Source: Hydractinia symbiolongicarpus
Lineage: Eukaryota; Cnidaria; Hydrozoa; Anthoathecata; Hydractiniidae
DNA length: 64,000 nt
Assembly: GCF_029227915.1 (NCBI RefSeq)
Contig: NC_079886.1
Span: forward strand, 26,638,501-26,702,500
Reading direction: 5' to 3'
The position numbers and the translations under genes are program-made. Under the pieces are notes generated by a model, which saw only the letters and a program-made list of their open reading frames with translations, was not told the DNA's origin and did not search any database. This document shows positions 25,347 to 36,028 of the stretch, piece by piece. Within the stretch, counting starts at the first letter, position 1. The number at the start of each line of letters is the position of its first letter.

Positions 25347-26969
25347 TCGGGAAATGAGTTTACTGCCAGTTTACTTTCTTTGTATACATTCGACTATACG
25401 GGTCAAGCCCGGGATTTACGGCAAATCGCGGGTTTTCGTTTGCCGGCGATTAAACTCCTTTTATACAGCGTCTCATCAAAAATGAAATCATTTTTAAAAA
25501 CTACAAGTCCAATGCGTTTTAGTGGTGAAAAAATAATTTAAAGAATCGTTTGGGAAATGAGTTTACTCCCTTTGTACTTTCTTTGTATACTTTTCACTGT
25601 ACGGGCCGAGTCCGTGATATACGGAAAAGCGCGGGATTTCGTTTGCCGGCGATTAAACTCCTTTTATTCAGCGTCTCATCAAAAATGAAATCGTTTTTAA
25701 AAACTACAAGTCTCATGCGTTTTAGTGGTGAAAAAATAATTTAAAAAATCCTTTGGGAAATGAGTTTACTCCCTGGGTACTTTCTTTGTATACTTTTCAC
25801 TGTACGGGCCGAGTCCGTGATATACGGAAAATCGCGGGATTTCGTTTGTCGGCGATTAAACTACTTTTATTCAGCGTCTCATCAAAAATGAAATCATTTT
25901 TGAAAACTACAAGTCTCATGCGTTTTATTGGTGAAGAAATAATTCAAGAAATCGTTCGGCAAATGAGTTTACTCCCTGGATATTTTCTTTGTATACATTC
26001 GACTCTAAGGCCAAGCCCGGGATTTACGGGAAATCGCGGGTTTTCGTTTGCCGGCGATTAAACTCCTTTTATTCAGCGTCTCATCAAAAACGAAATCATT
26101 TTTGAAAACTACAAGTCTCATGCGTTTTAGTGGTGAAAAAATAATTTAAAGAATCGTTCGGGAAATGAGTTTACTCCCCGGGTACTTTCTTTGTATACTT
26201 TTCACTGTACGGGCCGAGTCCGTGATATACGGAAAATCGCGGGATTTCGTTTGCCGGCGATTAAACTCCTTTTATTCAGCGTCTCATCAAGAATGAAATT
26301 ATTTTTGAAAACTGCAAGTCTCATGCGTTTTAGTGGTGAAAAAATAATTTAAAGAATCGTTCGGGAAGTGAGTTTACTCCCTGGGTACTTTCTTTGTATA
26401 CATTTGACTATACGGGTCAAGCTCGGGATTTACGGCAAATCGCGGGTTTTCGTTTGCCGGCGATTAAACTCCTTTTATTCAGCGTCTCATCAAAAATGAA
26501 ATTATATTTGAAAACTACAAGTCTCATGTGTTTTAGGGGTGAAGAAATAATTTAAAAAATCGTTCGGGAAATGAGTTTACTCCCAGTTTACTTTCTTTGT
26601 ATACATTTGACTATACGGGTCAAGCCCGGGATTTACGGCAAATCGCGGGTTTTCGTTTGCCGGCGATTAAACTCCTTTTATACAGCGTCTCATCAAAAAT
26701 GAAATCATTTTTAAAAACTACAAGTTTCATGCGTTTTAGTGGTGAAAAAATAATTTAAAGAATCGTTTGGGAAATGAGTTTACTTCCTTTGTACTTTCTT
26801 TGTATACTTTTCACTGTACGGGCCGAGTCCGTGATATACGGAAAAGCGCGGGATTTCGTTTGCCGGCGATTAAACTCCTTTTATTCAGCGTCTCATCAAA
26901 AATGAAATCGTTTTTGAAAACTACAAGTCTCATGCGTTTTAGTGGTGAAGAAATAATTTAAAAAATCGT
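25347..26969 (+). repeat. 8-mer tandem duplication in block A, copy 1
   Basis: Eight monomers (1,623 bp) in the order T, H, H, C, H', D/T hybrid, T, H. Distinctive marks are TTTACTGCCAGTTTAC, GTCCAATGCG, TTTTATTGGTGAAG, CGACTCTAAGGCC, GTCAAGCTCGGG and TTTTAGGGGTGAAG. Block B has this unit only once (from about 38869), so the second copy is a later gain in A or was lost from B. Confidence 0.88.
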
Positions 26970-28592
26970 TCGGGAAATGAGTTTACTGCCAGTTTACTTT
27001 CTTTGTATACATTCGACTATACGGGTCAAGCCCTGGATTTACGGCAAATCGCGGGTTTTCGTTTGCCGGCGATTAAACTCCTTTTATACAGCGTCTCATC
27101 AAAAATGAAATCATTTTTAAAAACTACAAGTCCAATGCGTTTTAGTGGTGAAAAAATAATTTAAAGAATCGTTTGGGAAATGAGTTTACTCCCTTTGTAC
27201 TTTCTTTGTATACTTTTCACTGTACGGGCCGAGTCCGTGATATACGGAAAAGCGCGGGATTTCGTTTGCCGGCGATTAAACTCCTTTTATTCAGCGTCTC
27301 ATCAAAAATGAAATCGTTTTTAAAAACTACAAGTCTCATGCGTTTTAGTGGTGAAAAAATAATTTAAAAAATCCTTTGGGAAATGAGTTTACTCCCTGGG
27401 TACTTTCTTTGTATACTTTTCACTGTACGGGCCGAGTCCGTGATATACGGAAAATCGCGGGATTTCGTTTGTCGGCGATTAAACTACTTTTATTCAGCGT
27501 CTCATCAAAAATGAAATCATTTTTGAAAACTACAAGTCTCATGCGTTTTATTGGTGAAGAAATAATTCAAGAAATCGTTCGGCAAATGAGTTTACTCCCT
27601 GGATATTTTCTTTGTATACATTCGACTCTAAGGCCAAGCCCGGGATTTACGGGAAATCGCGGGTTTTCGTTTGCCGGCGATTAAACTTCTTTTATTCAGC
27701 GTCTCATCAAAAACGAAATCATTTTTGAAAACTACAAGTCTCATGCGTTTTAGTGGTGAAAAAATAATTTAAAGAATCGTTCGGGAAATGAGTTTACTCC
27801 CCGGGTACTTTCTTTGTATACTTTTCACTGTACGGGCCGAGTCCGTGATATACGGAAAATCGCGGGATTTCGTTTGCCGGCGATTAAACTCCTTTTATTC
27901 AGCGTCTCATCAAGAATGAAATTATTTTTGAAAACTGCAAGTCTCATGCGTTTTAGTGGTGAAAAAATAATTTAAAGAATCGTTCGGGAAGTGAGTTTAC
28001 TCCCTGGGTACTTTCTTTGTATACATTTGACTATACGGGTCAAGCTCGGGATTTACGGCAAATCGCGGGTTTTCGTTTGCCGGCGATTAAACTCCTTTTA
28101 TTCAGCGTCTCATCAAAAATGAAATTATATTTGAAAACTACAAGTCTCATGTGTTTTAGGGGTGAAGAAATAATTTAAAAAATCGTTCGGGAAATGAGTT
28201 TACTCCCAGTTTACTTTCTTTGTATACATTTGACTATACGGGTCAAGCCCGGGATTTACGGCAAATCGCGGGTTTTCGTTTGCCGGCGATTAAACTCCTT
28301 TTATACAGCGTCTCATCAAAAATGAAATCATTTTTAAAAACTACAAGTTTCATGCGTTTTAGTGGTGAAAAAATAATTTAAAGAATCGTTTGGGAAATGA
28401 GTTTACTTCCTTTGTACTTTCTTTGTATACTTTTCACTGTACGGGCCGAGTCCGTGATATACGGAAAAGCGCGGGATTTCGTTTGCCGGCGATTAAACTC
28501 CTTTTATTCAGCGTCTCATCAAAAATGAAATCGTTTTTGAAAACTACAAGTCTCATGCGTTTTAGTGGTGAAAAAATAATTTAAAGAATCGT
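26970..28592 (+). repeat. 8-mer tandem duplication in block A, copy 2
   Basis: Repeat of 25347-26969 with few differences: CCCTGGATT near 27032 against CCCGGGATT, AAACTTC near 27684 against AAACTCC, and a different 3' end in the last monomer (GAAAAAATAA against GAAGAAATAA). Confidence 0.88.
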
Positions 28593-30395
28593 TTGGGAAA
28601 TGAGTTTACTCCCTGGGTACTTTCTTTGTATACTTTTCACTGTACGGGCCGAGTCCGTGATATACGGAAAATCGCGGGATTTCGTTTGCCGGCGATTAAA
28701 CTCCTTTTATTCAGCGTCTCATCAAAAATGAAATCATTTTTGAAAACTACAAGTCTCATGCGTTTTAGTGGTGAAGAAATAATTCAAAAAATCGTTCGGC
28801 AAATGAGTTTACTCCCTGGGTATTTTCTTTGTATACATTCGACTATACGGCCAAGCCCGGGATTTACGGGAAATCGCGGGTTTTCGTTTGCCGGCGATTA
28901 AACTCCTTTTATTCAGCGTCTCATCAAAAACGAAATCATTTTTGAAAACTACAAGTCTCATGCGTTTTAGTGGTGAAAAAATAATTTAAAGAATCGTTCG
29001 GGAAATGAGTTTACTCCCCGGGTACTTTCTTTGTATACTTTTCACTGTACGGGCCGCGTCCATGATATACGGAAAATCGCGGGATTTCGTTTGCCGGCGA
29101 TTAAACTCCTTTTATTCAGCGTCTCATCAAGAATGAAATTATTTTTGAAAACTGCAAGTCTCATGCGTTTTAGTGGTGAAAAAATAATTTAAAGAATCGT
29201 TCGGGAAGTGAGTTTACTCCCTGGGTACTTTCTTTGTATACTTTTGACTATACGGGCCGAGTCCGGGATTTACGGGAAATTGCGGGTTTTCGTTTGCCGG
29301 CGATTAAACTCCTTTTATTCAGCGTCTCATCAAAAATGAAATCGTTTTTGAAAACTACAATTCTTATGCGTTTTAGTGGTAAAAAACTAATTTAAGAAAT
29401 CGTTCGGGAAATGAGTTTACTCCCAGTTTACTTTCTTTGTATACATTCGACTATACGGGTCAAGCCCGGGATTTACGGCAAATCGCGGGTTTTCGTTTGC
29501 CGGCGATTAAACTCCTTTTATACAGCGTCTCATCAAAAATGAAATCATTTTTTGAAACTACAAGTCTCATGCGTTTTAGTGGTGAAAAAATAATTTAAAG
29601 AATCGTTTGGGAAATAAGTTTACTCCATTTGTACTTTCTTTGTATACTTTTCACTGTACGGGCCGAGTCCGTGATATACGGAAAAGCGCGGGATTTCGTT
29701 TGCCGGCGATTAAACTCCTTTTATTCAGCGTCTCATCAAAAATGAAATCGTTTTTGAAAACTACAAGTGTCATGCGTTTTAGTGGTGAAAAAATAATTTA
29801 AAGAATCGTTCGGGAAGTGAGTTTACTCCCTGGGTACTTTCTTTGTATACTTTTGGCTATACGGGCCGAGTCCGGGATTTACGGGAAATTGCGGGTTTTC
29901 GTTTGCCGGCGATTAAACTCCTTTTATTCAGCGTCTCATCAAAAATGAAATCGTTTTTGAAAACTACAAGTCTCATGCGTTTTAGTGGTGAAAAAATAAT
30001 TTAAAGAATCGTTTGGGAAATGCGTTTACTCCCTGGGTACTTTCTTTGTATACTTTTCACTGTACGGGCCGAGTCCGTGATATACGGAAAATCGCGGGAT
30101 TTCGTTTGCCGGCGATTAAACTCCTTTTATTCAGCGTCTCATCAAAAATGAAATCATTTTTGAAAACTACAAGTCTCATGCGTTTTAGTGGTGAAGAAAT
30201 AATTCAAAAACTCGTTCGGCAAATGAGTTTACTCCCTGGGTATTTTCTTTGTATATATTCGACTATACGGCCAAGCCCGGGATTTACGGGAAATCGCGGG
30301 TTTTCGTTTGCCGGCGATTAAACTCCTTTTATTCAGCGTCTCATCAAAAACGAAATCATTTTTGAAAACTACAAGTCTCATGCGTTTTAGTGGTG

Positions 30396-30405
30396 AAAAA
30401 AAAAA
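30396..30405 (+). repeat. A10 tract marker variant
   Basis: GGTG followed by ten A and TTTAGAG replaces the usual GAAAAAATAATTTAAAG. It occurs at four places only, as far as I could see: here, 41889-41898, 43716-43725 and 52441-52450, always followed by a CCCCGGGTAC monomer. It is a useful tag for tracing related segments across B and the next domain. Confidence 0.8.
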
Positions 30406-30418
30406 TTTAGAGAATCGT

Positions 30419-30621
30419 TCGGGAAATGAGTTTACTCCCCGGGTACTTTCTTTGTATACTTTTCACTGTACGGGCCGAGTACGGGATTTACGGGAAATTG
30501 CGGGTTTTTGTTTGCCGGCGATTAAACTCCTTTTATTCAGCGTCTCATCAAAAATGAAATCGTTTTTGAAAACTACAAGTCTTATGCGTTTTAGTGGTAA
30601 AAAATTAATTTAAAAAATCGT
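30419..30621 (+). repeat. Hybrid monomer at the A/B junction
   Basis: The 5' part is H'-like (CCCCGGGTAC, TTTTCACTGTAC). From GAGTACGGGATT on it is the D monomer seen at 14921. The two parents share TACGGGCCGAGT, so the crossover lies within 30469-30480. A single homologous unequal exchange here would create the tandem duplication. Confidence 0.85.
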
Positions 30622-32449
30622 TCGGGAAATGAGTTTACTCCCAGTTTACTTTCTTTGTATACATTCCACTATACGGGTCAAGCCCGGGATTTACGGAAAA
30701 TCAGGGGTTTTCGTTTGCCGGCGATTAAACTCCTTTTATTCAGCGTCTCATCAAAAATGAAGTCATTTTTGAAAACTACAAGTATCATGCGTTTTAGTGG
30801 TGAAAAAATAATTTAAAGAATCGTTCGTGAAATGAGTTTACTCCCTGGGTACTTTCTTTGTATACTTTTAACTATACGGGTTGAGTCCGGGATTTACGGG
30901 AAATTGCGGGTTTTCGTTTGCCGGCGATTAAACTCCTTTTATTCAGCGTCTCATCAAAAATGAAATCGTTTTTGAAAACTACAAGTCTCATGCGTTTTAG
31001 TGGTGAAGAAATAATTTAAAAAATCGTTCGGGAAATGAGTTTACTCCCTGGGTATTTTCTTTTGTATACATTAGACTATCCGGCCAAGCCCGGGAATTTA
31101 CGGCAAATCGCGGGTTTTTGTTTGCCGGCGATTAAACTCCTTTTATTCAGCGTCTCATCAAAATTGAAATCATTTTTGAAAACTACAAGTCTCATGCGTT
31201 TTAGTGGTGAAAAAATAATTTAAAGAATCGTTCGGGAAATGAGTTTACTCCCTGGGTACTTTCTTTGTATACTTTTGACTATACGGGCCGAGTACGGGAT
31301 TTACGGGAAATTGCGGGTTTTCGTTTGCCGGCGATTAAACTCCTTTTATTCAGCGTCTCATCAAAAATGAAATCGTTTTTGAAAACTACAAGTCTTATGC
31401 GTTTTAGTGGTAAAAAATTAATTTAAAAAATCGTTCGGGAAATGAGTTTACTCCCAGTTTACTTTCTTTGTATACATTCCACTATACGGGTCAAGCCCGG
31501 GATTTACGGAAAATCGCGGGTTTTCGTTTACCGGCGATTAAACTCCTTTTATTCAGCGTCTCATCAAAAATGAAGTCATTTTTGAAAACTACAAGTATCA
31601 TGCGTTTTAGTGGTGAAAAAATAATTTAAAGAATCGTTCAGGAAATGAGTTTACTCCCTGGGTACTTTCTTTGTATACATTTGACTATACGCGCCGAGTC
31701 CGGGATTTACGGGAAATTGTGGGTTTTCGTTTGCCGGCGATTAAACTCCTTTTATTCAGCGTCTCATCAAAAATGAAATCGTTTTTGAAAACTACAAGTC
31801 TTATGCGTTTTAGTGGTAAAAAATTAATTTAAAAAATCGTTCGGGAAATGAGTTTACTCCCAGTTTACTTTCTTTGTATACATTCGACTATACGGGCCAA
31901 GCCCGGGATTTACGGCAAATCGCAAGTTTTCGTTTGCCGGCGATTAAACTCCTTTTATACAGCGTCTCATCAAAAATGAAATCGTTTTTGAAAACTACAA
32001 GTCTCATGCGTTTTAGTTGTGAAAAAATAATTTAAAGAATCGTTTGGGAAATGAGTTTACTCCCTGGGTACTTTCTTTGTATACTTTTCACTGTACGGGC
32101 CGAGTCCGTGATATACGCAAAATCGCGGGTTTTCGTTTGCCGGCGATTAAACTCCTTTTATTCAGCGTCTCATCAAAAATGAAATCATTTTTGAAAACTA
32201 CAAGTCTCATGCGTTTTAGTGGTGAAAAAATAATTTAAAGAATCGTTCGGGAAATGAGTTTACTCCCTGGGTACTTTCTTTGTATACTTTTGACTATACG
32301 GGCCGAGTCCGGGATTTACGGGAAATTGCGGGTTTTCGTTTGCCGGCGATTAAACTCCTTTTATTCAGCGTCTCATCAAAAATGAAATCATTTTTAAAAA
32401 CTACAAGTCTCATGCCTTTTAGTGGTGAAAAAATAATTTAATGAATCGT

Positions 32450-32652
32450 TCGGGAAATGAGTTTACTCCCTGGGTACTTTCTTTGTATACTTTTGACTAT
32501 ACGGGCCGAGTCCGGGATTTACGGGAAATCGCGAGATTTCGTTTGCCGGCGATTAAACTCCTTTTATTCATCGTCTCATCAAAAATGAAATCATTTTTGA
32601 AAACTACAAATCTCATGCGTTTTAGTGGTGAAAAAATAATTTAAAGAATCGT
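32450..32652 (+). repeat. Hybrid monomer marking loss of eight monomers in B
   Basis: The 5' part matches block A 16897 onward (D type, GAGTCCGGGATTTACGG). The 3' part matches A 18521 onward (CGCGAGATTTCG, TTCATCGTC). The crossover falls in the shared AAAT at about 32526-32529. The two parents are 1,624 bp (eight monomers) apart in A, exactly the amount missing from B. Confidence 0.88.
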
Positions 32653-33666
32653 TTGGGAAATGAGTTTACTCCCTGGGTACTTTCCATGTATACTTTTCAC
32701 TGTACGGGCCGAGTCCGTGATATACGGAAAATCGCAGGTTTTCGTTTGCCGGCAATTAAACTCCTTTTATTCAGCGTCTCATCAAAAATGAAATCATTTT
32801 TGAAAACTACAAGTCTCATGCGTTTTAGTGGTGAAAAAATAATTTAAAGAATCGTTCGGGAAATGAGTTTACTCCCTGGGTACTTTCTTTGTATACTTTT
32901 GACTATACGGGCCGAGTCCGGGATTTACGGGAAATTGCGAGTTTTCGTTTGCCGGCGATTAAACTCCTTTTATTCAGCGTCTCATCAAAAATGAAATCGT
33001 TTTTGAAAACTACAAGTCTTATACGTTTTAGTGGTAAAAATTTAATTTAAAAAATCGTTCGAGAAATAAGTTTACTCCCAGTTTACTTTCTTTGTATACA
33101 TTTGACTATACGGGTCAAGCCCGGGATTTACGGCAAATCGCGGGTTTTCGTTTGCCGGCGATTAAACTCCTTTTATTCAGCGTCTCATCAAAAATGAAAT
33201 CATTTTTGAAAACTACAAGTCTCGTGCGTTTTAGTGGTGAAGAAATAATTTAAAAAATCGTTTGGCAAATGAGTTTACTCAATGGGAATTTTCTTTGTAT
33301 ACATTCGACTATACGGTCAAGCCCGGGATTTACGGGAAATCGCGGGTTTTCGTTTGCCGGCGATTAAACTCCTTTTATTCAGCGTCTCATCAAAAACGAA
33401 ATCATTTTTGAAAACTACAAGTCTCATGCGTTTTAGTGGTGAAAAAATAATTTAAAGAATCGTTTGGGAAATGAGTTTACTCCCTGGGTACTTTCTTTGT
33501 ATACTTTTCACTGTACGGGCCGAGTCCGTGATATACGGAAAATCGCAGGATTTCGTTTGCCGGCGATTAAACTCCTTTTATTCAGCGTCTCATCAAAAAC
33601 GAAATCATTTTTGAAAACTACAAGTCTCATGCGTTTTAGTGGTGAAAAAATAATTTAAAGAATCGT

Positions 33667-34275
33667 TTGAGAAATGAGTTTACTCCCTGGGTACTTTCTT
33701 TGTATACTTTTCACTGTACGGGCCGAGTCCGTGATATACGGAAAATCGCAGGTTTTCGTTTGCCGGCGATTAAACTCCTTTTATTCAGCGTCTCATCAAG
33801 AATGAAATCATTTTTGAAAACTACAAGTCTCATGCGTTTTAGTGGTGAAAAAATAATTTAAAGAATCGTTTGAGAAATGAGTTTACTCCCTGGGTACTTT
33901 CTTTGTATACTTTTCACTGTACGGGCCGAGTCCGTGATATACGGAAAATCGCAGGTTTTCGTTTGCCGGCGATTAAACTCCTTTTATTCAGCGTCTCATC
34001 AAGAATGAAATCATTTTTGAAAACTAAAAGTCTCATGCGTTTTAGTGGTGAAAAAATAATTTAAAGAATCGTTTGGGAAATGAGTTTACTCCCTGGGTAC
34101 TTTCTTTGTATACTTTTCACTGTACGGGCCGAGTCCGTGATATACGGAAAATCGCGGGATTTCGTTTGCCGGCGATTAAACTCCTTTTATTCAGCGTCTC
34201 ATCAAAAACGAAATCATTTTTGAAAACTACAAGTCTCATGCGTTTTAGTGGTGAAAAAATAATTTAAAGAATCGT
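33667..34275 (+). repeat. 3-mer tandem duplication in block B, copy 1
   Basis: Three monomers, R, R, H (609 bp), repeated immediately at 34276-34884. Block A has the set once (19941-20549), so this is a B-specific gain. Confidence 0.87.
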
Positions 34276-34884
34276 TTGAGAAATGAGTTTACTCCCTGGG
34301 TACTTTCTTTGTATACTTTTCACTGTACGGGCCGAGTCCGTGATATACGGAAAATCGCAGGTTTTCGTTTGCCGGCGATTAAACTCCTTTTATTCAGCGT
34401 CTCATCAAGAATGAAATCATTTTTGAAAACTACAAGTCTCATGCGTTTTAGTGGTGAAAAAATAATTTAAAGAATCGTTTGAGAAATGAGTTTACTCCCT
34501 GGGTACTTTCTTTGTATACTTTTCACTGTACGGGCCGAGTCCGTGATATACGGAAAATCGCAGGTTTTCGTTTGCCGGCGATTAAACTCCTTTTATTCAG
34601 CGTCTCATCAAGAATGAAATCATTTTTGAAAGCTAAAAGTCTCATGCGTTTTAGTGGTGAAAAAATAATTTAAAGAATCGTTTGGGAAATGAGTTTACTC
34701 CCTGGGTACTTTCTTTGTATACTTTTCACTGTACGGGCCGAGTCCGTGATATACGGAAAATCGCGGGATTTCGTTTGCCGGCGATTAAACTCCTTTTATT
34801 CAGCGTCTCATCAAAAACGAAATCATTTTTGAAAACTACAAGTCTCATGCGTTTTAGTGGTGAAAAAATAATTTAAAGAATCGT
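34276..34884 (+). repeat. 3-mer tandem duplication in block B, copy 2
   Basis: Second R, R, H set. One private change noticed is GAAAGCTAAAAG near 34630 against GAAAACTAAAAG in copy 1. Confidence 0.87.
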
Positions 34885-35695
34885 TTGAGAAATGAGTTTA
34901 CTCCCTGGGTACTTTCTTTGTATACTTTTCACTGTACGGGCCGAGTCCGTGATATACGGAAAATCGCAGGTTTTCGTTTGCCGGCGATTAAACTCCTTTT
35001 ATTCAGCGTCTCATCAAGAATGAAATCATTTTTGAAAACTAAAAGTCTCATGCGTTTTAGTGGTGAAAAAATAAATTAAAGAATCGTTCGGGAAATGAGT
35101 TTACTTCCTGGGTACTTTCTTTGTATACTTTTGACTATACGGGCCGAGTCCGGGATTTACGGGAAATTGCGGGTTTTCGTTTGCCGGCAATTAAACTCCT
35201 TTTATTCAGCGTCTCATCAAAAATAAAATCATTTTTGAAAACTACAAGTCTCATGCCTTTTAGTGGTGAAGAAATAATTCAAAAAATCGTTTGGCAAATG
35301 AGTTTACTCCCTGGGAATTTTCTTTGTATACATTCGACTATGCGGCCAAGCCCGGGATTTACGGGAAATCGCGGGTTTTCGTTTGCCGGCGATTAAACTC
35401 CTTTTATTTAGCGTCTCATCAAAAACGAAATCATTTTTGAAAACTACAAGTCTCATGCGTTTTAGTGGTGAAAAAATAATTTAAAGAATCGTTTGGGAAA
35501 TGAGTTTACTCCCTGGGTACTTTCTTTGTATACTTTTCACTGTACGGGCCGAGTCCGTGATATACGGAAAATCGCGAGATTTCGTTTGCCGGCGATTAAA
35601 CTCCATTTATTCAGCGTCTCATCAAAAACGAAATCATTTTTGAAAACTACAAGTCTCATGCGTTTTGGTGGTGAAAAAATAAATTAAAGAATCGT

Positions 35696-36028
35696 TTGGG
35701 AAATGAGTTTACTCCCTGGGTACTTTCTTTGTATACTTTTCACTGTACGGGCCGAGTCCGTGATATACGTAAAAATCGCGAGATTTCGTTTGCCGGCGAT
35801 TAACCTCCATTTATTCAGCGTCTCATCAAGAATGAAATCATTTTTGAAAACTACAAGTCTCATGCGTTTTCACTGTACGGGCCGAGTCCGTGATATACGG
35901 AAAATCGCAGGTTTTCGTTTGCCGGCGATTAAACTCCTTTTATTCAGCGTCTCATCAAGAATGAAATCATTTTTGAAAACTAAAAGTCTCATGCGTTTTA
36001 GTGGTGAAAAAATAATTTAAAGAATCGT
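35696..36028 (+). repeat. Fused monomer pair with 74-bp deletion (block B)
   Basis: The same fused pair as at 21361-21693, with the identical joint at 35867-35870 and the same TACGTAAAAATCG insertion (offset 14,335). Its presence in both blocks means the deletion came before the A/B duplication. Confidence 0.9.

Larger units (their letters stand above)
14921..30473 (+). repeat. Block A of a 15.55-kb tandem duplication
   Basis: Block A begins in a D monomer with GCCGAGTACGGG and the rare GGGTTTTTGTTTGCC, and its content is repeated from 30474 at offset 15,553. The length equals 77 monomers minus the 74-bp internal deletion near 21535 and about 4 bases of small indels. Marker monomers shared with block B include AATCAGGGGTTTTCG (about 15147 and 30700), ATTTAATGAATCG (16885 and 32438), TTTCCATGTATAC (about 18754 and 32683) and CTCAATGGGAATTTTC (about 19350 and 33279). 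Confidence 0.92.
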
